DNA of 64,000 nucleotides from Novosphingobium mangrovisedimenti (GCF_025153475.1 NZ_JANZXA010000005.1:1-64000); one strand, 5' to 3'; shown: positions 45,591-54,564, counted from the first letter of the stretch. Translations and numbers: made by a program. The notes: generated from the sequence alone by a model not told the origin.

Positions 45591-46301
45591 ATGTCGGGCG
45601 GTATATTTTCGTACGCATTGCTGGCGGGATTGGCAACCGCCCTGCTCGTCGCCGCCTTCACCGATCTCAGGCGTCGCGAAATAGACAACTGGCTTAACGG
45701 CGCGATCGCCCTGGCCGCACCGCTGTGGTGGCTGTCGATGGGTTTCGACTGGGTCGAGATCGGCTTTCAGATCGGCCTGGCCACCGCTACCTTCGTACTC
45801 ACCTGCCTGCTCTTCGCCCTGCGCCAGATGGGCGGCGGCGACGTGAAGCTGCTGAGCGCGCTGGCCCTGTGGTTCACGCCCGTCAGCTTCGTCCAGGTCG
45901 TCATGCTCATGGCCGTGATCGGCGGCGGAGCGTCGATCGGAATGGCCGCGCTGAACATGAAGCGCGTGCCCGGCGAGACGCTGCGCGACGCGCTGGCACT
46001 GGGGGCAGCCGCCGCCTGGGTCTGGGGCGCCTGCGCCATCGTGTTCTCGATGGCCACGCGACGTCCGCTGATGGACAGCAGCACCGTGGAGGCGCTCTTC
46101 GCGGTGCTACCGCAGGCCTGGATCCTGTTCGCGGCCGTGCTGATCGTGATCCTAATCTTCGCTTACGGATTCTTCCATATCGTGCGCCGCCAGAAGTCTC
46201 GGCTGCCCATTCCCTACGGCATCGCCATCGCTGCGGCAGGCCTGTGGGTGCTGGGAGAACAGACGCTTTCTGCAGCCTGGTTGGCAGCGCAATCGGGATG
46301 A
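45591..46301 (+). CDS. cpaA: Prepilin peptidase CpaA (A24 family) with C-terminal extension
   Basis: CpaA (TadV) cleaves Flp-type prepilins at the inner membrane. The 236-residue protein has the two catalytic aspartates in FTDLRRREIDNWL and GGGDVKLLSAL and about six membrane helices. Typical CpaA is about 160-180 residues. Here about 65 more residues form two extra helices ending KSRLPIPYGIAIAAAGLW. It begins the Tad pilus locus and is separated from cpaB by 69 bases. Confidence 0.92.
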   Translation: MSGGIFSYALLAGLATALLVAAFTDLRRREIDNWLNGAIALAAPLWWLSMGFDWVEIGFQIGLATATFVLTCLLFALRQMGGGDVKLLSALALWFTPVSFVQVVMLMAVIGGGASIGMAALNMKRVPGETLRDALALGAAAAWVWGACAIVFSMATRRPLMDSSTVEALFAVLPQAWILFAAVLIVILIFAYGFFHIVRRQKSRLPIPYGIAIAAAGLWVLGEQTLSAAWLAAQSG

Positions 46302-46370
46302 ACTCCATTTTAACCAATTCGCCCGATTGTAACCATTCAATCCGGGGATTCTCAGGGGGCTTATCGAGCC

Positions 46371-47372
46371 ATGGATAAGAAGAAACTGGTACTGCTGGTT
46401 GTCGCGCTGCTTGTCGCGGTTGGCACCGCACTCGCCGCACGATCGCTGTTCACCGGGGCCTCGGCGCCGCAGGCAGAGGCCGTTCCCGTCCAACCCAAGG
46501 GGCCGAAAGTCCTGGTCGCGCAGCGGGCACTGCCGGTCGGCACGATCATCACCGCCGACGCCGTGTCCTTCCAGGACTGGCCCGAAGAGCTCGTCAAGGA
46601 CGCGTACTTCATCGACGGCGAAGCCGACATGGGCAAGCTGCTGGGCACCGTGGTGCGCTATCCGGTCACCGCCGGCCAGCCGCTGACCCAGGGCGCGCTC
46701 GTCGCTCCGGGTGACCGTGGCTTCCTCGCCGCGGCGCTCGGGCCGGGCATGCGCGCGGTCACCATTCCCGTTTCCGCCCAGACGGGCGTTGGCGGCTTCG
46801 TCTTCCCGGGCGACCGCGTCGACCTCATGCTGACGCAGCAGGTCAAGGGTGAAGGCGAACCGCTGCGTACGGCCGAGACGATCCTGCGCAACTTGCGCGT
46901 GCTTGCCACCGACCAGGCCACCGACAACGACGTTGTCGACGGCAAGACCGTGGTCAAGGCCTTCCGCACCGTGACGCTCGAAGTCACCCCGCGCATCGCC
47001 GAAAAGGTCGCCGTGGCACAGGAGATCGGCGCGATCAGCCTGTCGCTGCGCTCGATCGCCGACAACCAGGGCGAGTTCGAACGCGCGCTGGCCAACGGCG
47101 ACGTCAAGGTGCCCGAAGGCGCGACCAAGGAGCAGGAAGAACAGCTCATGCGCCAGGCGATGGCCAAGCCGATCGAAGGCAAGACGACCTACGTGACCGG
47201 CGGCGACGTCTCGCGCTTCCAGCGCTCCAGCCGGCCGGCGATGCCCGGTGAGGGTGGGGCCCGTCCGCCGATGATGGCCTATGGTTCGGCCGGGGCGTCG
47301 ATCCCCGCCGGCCCCGTGGTCCGCGTGACCCGCGGCAAGGAAACGACCCTCGAATCCGTGGGGGCCAAGTGA
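46371..47372 (+). CDS. cpaB: Flp pilus assembly protein CpaB
   Basis: CpaB (RcpC) is a periplasmic component thought to bind peptidoglycan and the secretin. The 333-residue protein has an N-terminal membrane anchor (KKLVLLVVALLVAVGTALAA), then an SAF domain (VLVAQRALPVGTIITADAV, with PLTQGALVAPG). A later segment has VTIPVSAQTGVGGFVFPGDRVDLML. It overlaps no gene; the secretin follows 62 bases later. Family match and position are both strong. Confidence 0.95.
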   Translation: MDKKKLVLLVVALLVAVGTALAARSLFTGASAPQAEAVPVQPKGPKVLVAQRALPVGTIITADAVSFQDWPEELVKDAYFIDGEADMGKLLGTVVRYPVTAGQPLTQGALVAPGDRGFLAAALGPGMRAVTIPVSAQTGVGGFVFPGDRVDLMLTQQVKGEGEPLRTAETILRNLRVLATDQATDNDVVDGKTVVKAFRTVTLEVTPRIAEKVAVAQEIGAISLSLRSIADNQGEFERALANGDVKVPEGATKEQEEQLMRQAMAKPIEGKTTYVTGGDVSRFQRSSRPAMPGEGGARPPMMAYGSAGASIPAGPVVRVTRGKETTLESVGAK

Positions 47373-47434
47373 TGACCGCCGGCAAGAACGAAATTCTCAC
47401 CTTCGCCCGTTTCAACGCCTTTGGGGGCACACTT

Positions 47435-49009
47435 ATGAAACCGCGTCTTCTCAAGACCATGATGACCGCAGCCTGCGCTCTTGCGCCGCTGGCCGTGACG
47501 GTCTCGGCCCCGGTCACCGCCCAGTCGGTGCAACGGCCCGCGCAGAGCATCGACCTGTCGATCGGCAATGGCCAGCTGGTGAACGTTCCCGGCTCGATGA
47601 CCGATGTCTTCGTCGCCAATGACCAGGTGGCCGATGTCCAGGTAAAATCCCGCAGCCAGTTCTACGTGTTCGGCAAGGCCGGCGGCACCACCACGGTCTA
47701 TGCCAGCAATGCGGCGGGCAAGGTCGTCTGGTCGGGCACGATCACGGTCGGCTCGAACCTCGACAGCGTCGATTCGATGCTGAGCCTGGCGATGCCCGAA
47801 GCCAAGATCGGCGTCTCGACGATGGGCAGCAACACGTTCCTGCTGACCGGCACGGTCAAGACGCCGGAAGACGTCTCCGAAGCCGAACGTCTCGTCCAGG
47901 CCTATGTCGGCGACAAGGCGAACGTGATCAGCCGCCTGCGCATGGCGACGCCGCTGCAGGTCAACCTGCAGGTGCGCATCGCCGAAGTCAGCCGCTCGCT
48001 GGTCAAGTCGCTGAGTTCCAACCTGACCACGATCGACGGCACCGGCGGCTTCAAGTTCGGCATCGGTCAGGGCCGGGAGTTCTACAACACCTTTGCCACC
48101 GATCCCAACCTGCCCCTGGGCATGGGCAGCGCCGTCCAAGGCTACACCTACGATCCGATCACCGGCAACATCGTCCTGAAGCCCGGGACGAATGTGCTCC
48201 CGCTGACCGGTTCCAGCACGCTGTCCGGCATGGGCAAGTTGTTCGGCCTGAACATCCTCGGCGCGCTCGACGCGGGCGAGACCGTTGGCCTCGTCACCAC
48301 GCTTGCACAACCCAACCTCACCGCGCTTTCGGGTGAAACCGCCGACTTCCTTGCCGGCGGCGAATATCCGATCCCGGTCAGCCAGGGCCTGGGCGCGCAG
48401 TCGATCGAGTACAAGAAGTACGGTGTCAGCCTGTCGTACACGCCCACTGTGCTCGCCAACGGCCGCATCTCGATGCGCGTCCGTCCGGAAGTCTCCGAGC
48501 TGTCCAGCCAGGGTTCGGTCAACCTCAACGGCTACGAAGTGCCCGCACTGACCGTGCGACGCACCGAGACGACCATCGAACTCGGCTCGGGCCAGAGCTT
48601 CATGATCGCCGGCCTGCTGAGCAGCAACACCCAGAACAACATCCAGAAGATGCCGGGCGCCGGCGACCTTCCGATCCTGGGCTCGCTGTTCCGCTCGACC
48701 AGCTACAAGCGCGGCGAAACCGAACTGGTGATCGTCGTCACGCCCTACCTGGTCAACCCGGTTGATGCCTCGCAGATCGCCCTGCCCACCGACGGCTTCA
48801 ACTCGCCCAACGAGCTGCAACGTCTTCTGGGCAACATGGAAAACGACGGTGTCAGCGGCGCGAAGCGCCCCGGACCGACCCAGGCGCCCGCGCCCGTCGA
48901 TGGTCCCTCCGTCGGCGCCGCGGACATTCCCGCAAAGCCCTCCAAGGGCAAGGCGTCCAAGCACACCGCATCCAATGACAGCGCCAAGCCCGGCTTCAGC
49001 CTGAAGTGA
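47435..49009 (+). CDS. cpaC: Flp pilus secretin CpaC
   Basis: CpaC (RcpA) forms the outer-membrane channel of the Tad pilus. The 524-residue protein has a signal peptide, a BON/pilus-N domain (VFVANDQVADVQVKSRSQ) and a secretin domain. The latter has TALSGETADFLAGGEYPIPV and, near the C terminus, LPILGSLFRSTSYKRGETEL. The ATG at 47435 is chosen because GGGGG lies before it and it begins the signal peptide; earlier frame is open. A Pro/Lys-rich tail follows. Confidence 0.96.
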   Translation: MKPRLLKTMMTAACALAPLAVTVSAPVTAQSVQRPAQSIDLSIGNGQLVNVPGSMTDVFVANDQVADVQVKSRSQFYVFGKAGGTTTVYASNAAGKVVWSGTITVGSNLDSVDSMLSLAMPEAKIGVSTMGSNTFLLTGTVKTPEDVSEAERLVQAYVGDKANVISRLRMATPLQVNLQVRIAEVSRSLVKSLSSNLTTIDGTGGFKFGIGQGREFYNTFATDPNLPLGMGSAVQGYTYDPITGNIVLKPGTNVLPLTGSSTLSGMGKLFGLNILGALDAGETVGLVTTLAQPNLTALSGETADFLAGGEYPIPVSQGLGAQSIEYKKYGVSLSYTPTVLANGRISMRVRPEVSELSSQGSVNLNGYEVPALTVRRTETTIELGSGQSFMIAGLLSSNTQNNIQKMPGAGDLPILGSLFRSTSYKRGETELVIVVTPYLVNPVDASQIALPTDGFNSPNELQRLLGNMENDGVSGAKRPGPTQAPAPVDGPSVGAADIPAKPSKGKASKHTASNDSAKPGFSLK

Positions 49010-49023
49010 GAAAGGTGAACACC

Positions 49024-49683
49024 ATGCGTTCCTTCAAACCGGCCTATGCCACCCGCCTCGGCGGCGCCGCGCTCGCTCTCTCGCTGGGCCTCGCCCTTGC
49101 AGGATGCGGCGGCATCCCGACCAACCGCTCGCTGTACTCGGTACACCAGCCGGTGGTCGAAAAGGTCAACTACACGCTCGACGTCACGACCAGTGGTTCG
49201 GGCCTCGCCTATGGCGAACAGAGCCGCCTCGCCGGCTGGTTCGATGCCATGGGCCTCAAGTACGGCGACAAGGTCTACGTCGACGATCCGACCGGCAACG
49301 CGGGCACCCGCAGCGCCGTCGAAGCCGTAGCTTCGCGCTACGGCATCCTGCTCGGCGACAATGCACCCGAAACCGCTGGCTATGTAACGCCGGGCAACGC
49401 GCGCATCGTCATCGTGCGCAGCAAGGCTTCGGTGCCGAGCTGCCCGGACTGGTCGACCAAGAACGACTTCAATCCCAACAACGGGCTCACCAGCAACTAC
49501 GGCTGCGCCACCAACACCAACCTCGCGGCGATGGTCGCCAATCCCGAGGACCTGCTGCACGGCGCGGACGCGACCGGTTCGACGGTCATGATGAGCTCGA
49601 ACAAGGCGATCGACGCCTACCGCAACGCCGCGCCCACCGGCAAAGGCAACTCCGTCAGCGAAACCGGCACGAAGGGGAACTGA
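49024..49683 (+). CDS. cpaD: CpaD-family pilus assembly lipoprotein
   Basis: The 219-residue protein has a signal peptide ending in LAGCGG, a lipobox, so it is an outer-membrane lipoprotein. CpaD (TadD-like partner of the secretin) helps secretin assembly. The body has YSVHQPVVEKVNYTLDV and, near the middle, VRSKASVPSCPDW and NYGCATNTNLAAMVANPEDLL. The last is the conserved CpaD segment. AAAGGT precedes the ATG by seven bases. Confidence 0.94.
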   Translation: MRSFKPAYATRLGGAALALSLGLALAGCGGIPTNRSLYSVHQPVVEKVNYTLDVTTSGSGLAYGEQSRLAGWFDAMGLKYGDKVYVDDPTGNAGTRSAVEAVASRYGILLGDNAPETAGYVTPGNARIVIVRSKASVPSCPDWSTKNDFNPNNGLTSNYGCATNTNLAAMVANPEDLLHGADATGSTVMMSSNKAIDAYRNAAPTGKGNSVSETGTKGN

Positions 49684-49686
49684 GCC

Positions 49687-50958
49687 ATGAACGCACCCTG
49701 GAAATCCGGCAGCCCGAATGGACGGGACCAGTTCGCAGCCTATCTCTGCGACGATGCCTCGCTCGACGTCCTGCGCCCGGTCGCGATCGAAATGGGCTGG
49801 CAGTCCGAAAAGTGCAACAAGGGCGGCCTGCGCAACGCCGTCCAGTCGCTCTCGATCACGGCCTCGCCCAACATCCTGATGATCGACCTTTCGGAAAGCG
49901 GCGATCCGCTCAACGACATCAACGCGCTGGCCGAAGTCTGCGAACCGGGAACGGTCGTCATCGCGGTGGGCCAGGTCAACGACGTGCGCCTCTATCGCGA
50001 CCTGCTCGCCAGCGGCATCCACGACTACCTGCTCAAGCCGCTCTCGCCGGCTCAGCTGCGTGACTCCCTGTCGCAGGCGCAGACGGTGTTCTCGGCGCCG
50101 AAGCACAGTGAAGCGGGCTCCGGCAAGGAACACATCTCCACCGCCGTGATCGGCACGCGCGGCGGCGTCGGCGCTTCGACGCTGGCGACCTCGCTCGCCT
50201 GGTTGTTCAGCGCTGACAACAAGCTGCCCACCGCGCTGCTCGATCTCGACATCCACTTCGGCACCGGGGCCCTGTGCCTCGATCTCGAACCGGGCCGCGG
50301 CCTGACCGACGCGATCGAGAACCCCAGCCGCATCGACGGCCTGTTCATCGAACGCGCCATGATCCGCGCGAACGACAACCTGGCGATCCTTTCCGCCGAA
50401 GCCCCGATCAGCTCGCCGCTGATGACCGACGGCGCGGCCTTCCTCCAGCTCGAGGAAGAGTTCCGCCAGGCTTTCGAGATGACCGTCATCGACATGCCGC
50501 GCAACATGCTGATCAACTTCCCGCAGTTGATCACGGACGTGAACGTCGTCGTGCTGGTGGCCGAAATGACGCTCGCCTCGGCGCGCGACACGATCCGTAT
50601 CCTGTCCTGGCTCAAGGCCAATGCCGCCCATGCACGGGTGATCGTGGTCGCCAACAAGGTGCAGCCCAGCCTTGCCGAAATCAGCAAGGCGGACTTCGAG
50701 GCATCGATCGAGCGGAGGATCGAGCTTTCGATCCCCTACGACGTCAAGGCTGCCTCGATGGCGGCCAAGCTGGGCCAGACTTTCGCCGACGCCAATCGTT
50801 CGAGCAAGGCCGGCGGTGTCATTCGCGAGCTGTCGCGCGCGGTCATCGACCGCGACGGCGAGGACGACGGTGCCTCGCTCAAGAAGTCGCTGCTGGGCAA
50901 GTTCGACATCAAGTCGATGATGCCCAAGGCCAAGAAGGCGGAAACGGCGGCGGAGTGA
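49687..50958 (+). CDS. cpaE: CpaE-type MinD-like pilus ATPase
   Basis: CpaE (TadZ) localises the Tad pilus machine at the pole. The 423-residue protein has an N-terminal receiver-like domain (about 20-140) without a clear phosphoaspartate. A MinD/ParA ATPase domain follows, with the deviant Walker A TRGGVGASTLATSLAW near residue 156 and DLDIHFG. It follows cpaD by three bases. Next would normally be cpaF; instead tadB follows after 68 bases. Confidence 0.95.
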   Translation: MNAPWKSGSPNGRDQFAAYLCDDASLDVLRPVAIEMGWQSEKCNKGGLRNAVQSLSITASPNILMIDLSESGDPLNDINALAEVCEPGTVVIAVGQVNDVRLYRDLLASGIHDYLLKPLSPAQLRDSLSQAQTVFSAPKHSEAGSGKEHISTAVIGTRGGVGASTLATSLAWLFSADNKLPTALLDLDIHFGTGALCLDLEPGRGLTDAIENPSRIDGLFIERAMIRANDNLAILSAEAPISSPLMTDGAAFLQLEEEFRQAFEMTVIDMPRNMLINFPQLITDVNVVVLVAEMTLASARDTIRILSWLKANAAHARVIVVANKVQPSLAEISKADFEASIERRIELSIPYDVKAASMAAKLGQTFADANRSSKAGGVIRELSRAVIDRDGEDDGASLKKSLLGKFDIKSMMPKAKKAETAAE

Positions 50959-51026
50959 CGCTTGCGCGAAGGGGTTTCACTCCAAGCGCGGCAAAGCCCG
51001 CCAGCAGCTAGAGGCACAGGACGCTC

Positions 51027-51998
51027 ATGAACATTCTTCCGTTGATTCTGGTGGCAATGGGCCTCACGGGCGTCTTGGCGCTGATCTGGTTTGCTTTTAC
51101 CGGTCCTTCCCCCGCGAAGGAATCGACGCGTCGTCTGCGCGCCGTCCGGTATCGGCACTCCAACAGCACCACGGACCGCGTCGAGGCGCAGATGCGCCGG
51201 GCGGTTGCCGCGCGCAAGCCCAAGCTGCATCAGATCGCGGGGTCGGGTTCGCGGATCGATGCGCTGGCCTTGCGCCTGCATCGCACGGGCAAGCCCTGGA
51301 CGGTGTCGCAGTATTTCTATGTCTCGCTCGGCCTCGCGGCCGCCGTCGCCGCGATCATCTTTCTCAAGTCCGGCGCGCCGGCCCTGTCGCTGGTCGTCGG
51401 CCTGCTGGTCGGCGCCGGCCTGCCGCACATGGTGGTGAACAACTTCATCAAGCGGCGTTCGAACGCCTTCACGGTGAAGTTTGCCGACGCCATCGACCTG
51501 TTGGTGCGCGGCCTTCGCTCCGGCCTTCCGGTAACCGAGACGCTGGGCGTCGTCGCCAGCGAAGTTCCCGGTCCGGTCGGCGAGGAGTTCAAGCTCGTCA
51601 CCGAACGCATCAAGATCGGCAAGACCATGGAGGATGCCCTCCAGGAGACCGCCGACCGCCTGGCGATGCCGGAGTTCAACTTCTTCTGCATCACGCTGGC
51701 GATCCAGCGCGAGACCGGCGGCAACCTGGCCGAAACGCTCGCCAACCTGGGCGACGTGCTGCGCAAGCGTGCGCAGATGAAGCTCAAGATCCGCGCCATG
51801 AGCTCGGAATCCAAGGCCTCGGCCTATATCGTCGGCGCCCTTCCCTTCATCGTCTTCGGCCTGATCTGGTGGATCAATCCCGGTTACATCGGTGAGTTCT
51901 TCATCGACGAGCGACTGATCGTGGCCGGTCTCGGCGGGATGGTCTGGATGGGCATCGGCGCCTTCATCATGGCCAAGATGGTCAGCTTCGAAATCTGA
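51027..51998 (+). CDS. tadB: Tad pilus inner-membrane platform protein TadB
   Basis: TadB is one of two inner-membrane platform proteins of the Tad pilus, with a type II secretion F domain. The 323-residue protein has two N-terminal membrane helices (about 1-27 and 98-140) and the T2SF segment FADAIDLLVRGLRSGLPVTE, then FFCITLAIQRETGGNLAETL. Two C-terminal helices end it. It lies between cpaE and tadC. Confidence 0.95.
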   Translation: MNILPLILVAMGLTGVLALIWFAFTGPSPAKESTRRLRAVRYRHSNSTTDRVEAQMRRAVAARKPKLHQIAGSGSRIDALALRLHRTGKPWTVSQYFYVSLGLAAAVAAIIFLKSGAPALSLVVGLLVGAGLPHMVVNNFIKRRSNAFTVKFADAIDLLVRGLRSGLPVTETLGVVASEVPGPVGEEFKLVTERIKIGKTMEDALQETADRLAMPEFNFFCITLAIQRETGGNLAETLANLGDVLRKRAQMKLKIRAMSSESKASAYIVGALPFIVFGLIWWINPGYIGEFFIDERLIVAGLGGMVWMGIGAFIMAKMVSFEI

Positions 51999-52018
51999 TC
52001 CGGGGAAGGCAAGGAACC

Positions 52019-53038
52019 ATGTTCAACCAATCCGCAGGCCCCACGCTCCTCGGTTTCGACGTCATCCTCGTCGCCACCGTCCTTGCGATGATCGCGGCGG
52101 GCGCAGTGATGCTGGCCATCTATGCCGCGGTGACCGTGACCGATCCGATGGCCAAGCGCGTCAAGGCGCTCAACCAGCGTCGCGAAGCGCTCAAGGCCGG
52201 CATCATGACCACCGCGCGCAAGCGCCAGAGCGTGGTGCGCCGCAACGACACGACCGACAAGATCGGCGAGTTCCTCGGCAACTTCAAAATGTTGCAGGAC
52301 AGCCAGATCAAGGAGATCGAGCAGAAACTGGCGCAGGCCGGCATCCGCAACAAGGAATGGGCCGTCGCCGTCGTCTTTGCCCGCCTCGTCGCGCCGATCG
52401 TGCTGGGCGGGCTTGCCGCCGTCGTCATCTACTGGATAGACTACTTTCCCGCGTGGAGCCCCTTCAAGAAGTTCATGGGCTTCGCCGTGATGCTGCTGGC
52501 CGGCTACAAGGGACCGGACATCTTCATCCAGAACATGATCTCCAAGCGCACCGACGCGATCCGCAAGGGGCTTCCCGACGCGCTCGACCTGCTGGTGATC
52601 TGCGCCGAGGCCGGCCTTACCGTCGACGCGGCCTTCGAGCGCGTCGCCCGCGAACTGGGCCGCGCCTATCCGGAACTGGGTGACGAATTCTCGCTCACGT
52701 CGATCGAGCTGTCGTTCCTGACCGAACGCCGCCAGGCTTTCGAGAACCTCGCATGGCGCGTCAATCTCGAGGCGGTCAAGGGCGTGGTCACGACCATGGT
52801 CCAGACCGAACGCTACGGCACCCCGCTCGCCTCCGCGCTGCGCGTGCTCTCGGCCGAATTCCGCAACGAGCGCATGATGCGCGCAGAAGAAAAGGCAGCG
52901 CGCCTTCCGGCCATCATGACCGTGCCGCTGATCCTGTTCATTCTGCCCACGCTGTTCGTCGTCATTCTCGGCCCGGCGGCCTGTTCGATCGCCGATGCCT
53001 TCTCCGGCGGCGATCCGCATCCGCCCAAGGCGGGCTGA
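52019..53038 (+). CDS. tadC: Tad pilus inner-membrane platform protein TadC
   Basis: TadC pairs with TadB in the pilus platform. The 339-residue protein has a membrane helix near residues 15-37, a central pair of helices, and the T2SF domain with GLPDALDLLVICAEAGLTVD and LRVLSAEFRNERMMRAEEKA. A C-terminal helix (LILFILPTLFVVILGPA) follows. AAGGAA precedes the ATG. It ends the pilus locus; a strong hairpin follows within 25 bases. Confidence 0.95.
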   Translation: MFNQSAGPTLLGFDVILVATVLAMIAAGAVMLAIYAAVTVTDPMAKRVKALNQRREALKAGIMTTARKRQSVVRRNDTTDKIGEFLGNFKMLQDSQIKEIEQKLAQAGIRNKEWAVAVVFARLVAPIVLGGLAAVVIYWIDYFPAWSPFKKFMGFAVMLLAGYKGPDIFIQNMISKRTDAIRKGLPDALDLLVICAEAGLTVDAAFERVARELGRAYPELGDEFSLTSIELSFLTERRQAFENLAWRVNLEAVKGVVTTMVQTERYGTPLASALRVLSAEFRNERMMRAEEKAARLPAIMTVPLILFILPTLFVVILGPAACSIADAFSGGDPHPPKAG

Positions 53039-53061
53039 CGCTCCACTCCAAGCCATCAGCC

Positions 53062-53089
53062 GGCCCCGTTCCCGCAAGGGAGCGGGGCC
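53062..53089 (+). terminator. Hairpin after tadC, probable terminator
   Basis: GGCCCCGTTCCC at 53062-53073 pairs with GGGAGCGGGGCC at 53078-53089 with one mismatch and a GCAA loop. It lies 24 bases past tadC. No T-run follows, so it may slow transcription rather than end it cleanly. Confidence 0.55.
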
Positions 53090-53228
53090 GAACTGATTCC
53101 GGCTGCGACGAACTGCCTCGCACAAGTGTCGACTTGTTAACACTGTCAGGGTCCCGTCAGCTCCCGCGCTCACATGGGAATGCGCAGGGCAACACTGTCG
53201 GGGGCTACGACAGAGGAGTTTGAGGATA

Positions 53229-53588
53229 ATGATTTCGAAGACGTCAACAGCCCGCTTCCTTGCTGGTGCAGCCCTTGCGCTGTCGGTTGTCGCAACCCCG
53301 GCCCTTGCCGGTCCCGGTGGCGGCGGCATGGGTGGCGGCGGCATGGGCGGCGGCTCCATGGGTGGCATGGGCTCCATGGGCGGCGGCATGATGACGGGTT
53401 CTTCCTCGGGCATGGGCTCGATGGACCGCATCCGCACCCGGGACCGCGATCAGGATCGCGTACGTGACCGTGCGATGGAACAGGAACGCAAGCGCATTCG
53501 CTCCCAGGCCCAGACCCGCGATCGGGCCCAAAACCAGAACCAGACCCGGGACATGAATTCCGGCACGGCTGCTACCCCCGGCAGCTGA
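53229..53588 (+). CDS. Gly/Met-rich exported protein with RD-repeat tail
   Basis: The 119-residue protein has a signal peptide (about residues 1-25, ending ATPALAG). A Gly/Met block follows (GGGGMGGGGMGGGSMGGMGS). The tail has closely spaced Arg/Asp/Gln (TRDRDQDRVRDRAMEQERKR, then QTRDRAQNQNQTRD). I do not recognise a family; such low-complexity exported proteins occur in sphingomonads. The ATG at 53229 follows AGGAG and GAGGA sites. It is a single gene with its own terminator, downstream of the Tad locus. Confidence 0.78.
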   Translation: MISKTSTARFLAGAALALSVVATPALAGPGGGGMGGGGMGGGSMGGMGSMGGGMMTGSSSGMGSMDRIRTRDRDQDRVRDRAMEQERKRIRSQAQTRDRAQNQNQTRDMNSGTAATPGS

Positions 53589-53610
53589 GCGGCCCGAGGG
53601 TCGCACCTCA

Positions 53611-53648
53611 AGCCCCTCCCCGGCCACGGCCGCGGGAGGGGCTTTCTC
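53611..53648 (+). terminator. Rho-independent terminator after the Gly/Met-rich gene
   Basis: AGCCCCTCCC at 53611-53620 and GGGAGGGGCT at 53634-53643 form a perfect 10-bp stem followed by TTCTC. It lies 23 bases past the stop codon. Confidence 0.82.
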
Positions 53649-53775
53649 ATGACGGGGCAACGCGCATTCCTTGTCGCTCTCCGCGTCGATCAGGCTTCCT
53701 CCTCCCGCAATCCGATGTTGCGGAAACGGGCCGAAACGGCCTAGCATCCGGGAAAGACAGGAAGAGGATAGCCCC

Positions 53776-54279
53776 ATGGACCCCGCGACGAAAAAGACCG
53801 CCCTTCGCATGATCCCCTATGGGATCTACGTCATGACCGCCAAGGGCACCGACGGTCAGCTGGCCGCCGCCACCGTGAACTTCGTGACTCAGACATCGTT
53901 TTCCCCGCCGCTCGTCGCCGTGGGCGTGAAGGTCGATTCAGGCTGCCATATCGCTGCCAGGGAAACGGGGCAGTTCGCGCTCAACATGCTCGGCAAGGGA
54001 CAGCAGGGCGCGGCCTTCGCCTTCTTCAAGCCGGCCGAGGTGGAAGACGGCAAGCTTTCCGGCGAACCCTTCCGGCAGGGCGACAACGGCGCCCCGATCA
54101 TCGACAGCGCGATCGCGGCCGTGGAATGCAAGGTCGCGGAGATCGTCGCGGTGGGCGACCACCACGTGATCATCGGAGAAGTCACGCAGGCCCATCTCCA
54201 CAAGCATCCCGAAGGACGCCCCGATGCCGCCATTCTGGAAATGAAGGACCTGGGGGACAACGTTTTCTACGGCGGATGA
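53776..54279 (+). CDS. Flavin reductase family protein
   Basis: The 167-residue protein has the FMN-binding split-barrel of the flavin reductase (HpaC/FRP-like) family. Supporting segments are YGIYVMTAKG, AATVNFVTQTSFSPPLVAVG, and later GDHHVIIGEV. Members supply reduced flavin to two-component monooxygenases. AGAGGA lies eight bases before the ATG. No matching monooxygenase is next to it. It is convergent with the unknown gene at 54.3 kb. Confidence 0.88.
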   Translation: MDPATKKTALRMIPYGIYVMTAKGTDGQLAAATVNFVTQTSFSPPLVAVGVKVDSGCHIAARETGQFALNMLGKGQQGAAFAFFKPAEVEDGKLSGEPFRQGDNGAPIIDSAIAAVECKVAEIVAVGDHHVIIGEVTQAHLHKHPEGRPDAAILEMKDLGDNVFYGG

Positions 54280-54286
54280 CAGGCCG

Positions 54287-54556
54287 CTACGCGGGCGTCT
54301 CCACCAGTTCCGCAATCTCGAAGCGGTAGTCCTTCCAGCCGCGCATCCGCGCGCCCTCCTGCGCGGCCGCGCGCAGCTTCCTTGCTTCGGCAAGCGAACC
54401 GGCATGCCCCCAGAAGACCTCGGTCCTGCCGTTTTCGAGCTCGGCGACGATCCGCCAGTAATGGGTAAAGGGATCGGCGGTCGGACCGATGGTCTTCACG
54501 TAGCCATCGGGCATCGTCGCGGTCAGATAGCGCTTCTTGCGTGACCTGCGCGCCAT
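54287..54556 (-). CDS. Hypothetical protein downstream of mtnP
   Basis: An 89-residue basic protein starting MARRSRKKRYLTATMPDGY. It contains FTHYWRIVAELENGRTEVFW and a helical region GSLAEARKLRAAAQEGARM. No signal peptide or membrane helix. I do not recognise a family. It starts eight bases after the mtnP stop, so it is probably co-transcribed. The open frame extends much further upstream, but that part overlaps mtnP on the same strand. Confidence 0.65.
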   Translation of the reverse strand: MARRSRKKRYLTATMPDGYVKTIGPTADPFTHYWRIVAELENGRTEVFWGHAGSLAEARKLRAAAQEGARMRGWKDYRFEIAELVETPA

Positions 54557-54564
54557 GGCGCCCT

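Noticed and set aside
48745..50631. A 628-codon minus-strand frame across cpaC-cpaD-cpaE
   Set aside because: Its codons mirror the third-position GC of the pilus genes and the product is an Arg/Asp/His-rich pseudo-protein with no family character.
51884..53437. A 517-codon minus-strand frame across tadC and the Gly/Met-rich gene
   Set aside because: Low-complexity shadow (Met/Pro runs from the Gly/Met block) covering well-supported plus-strand genes.
53220..53440. Tandem GGCGGCATGGG-like units considered as a DNA repeat or CRISPR-like array
   Set aside because: The periodicity comes from Gly/Met codons inside a coding region; there are no uniform spacers.
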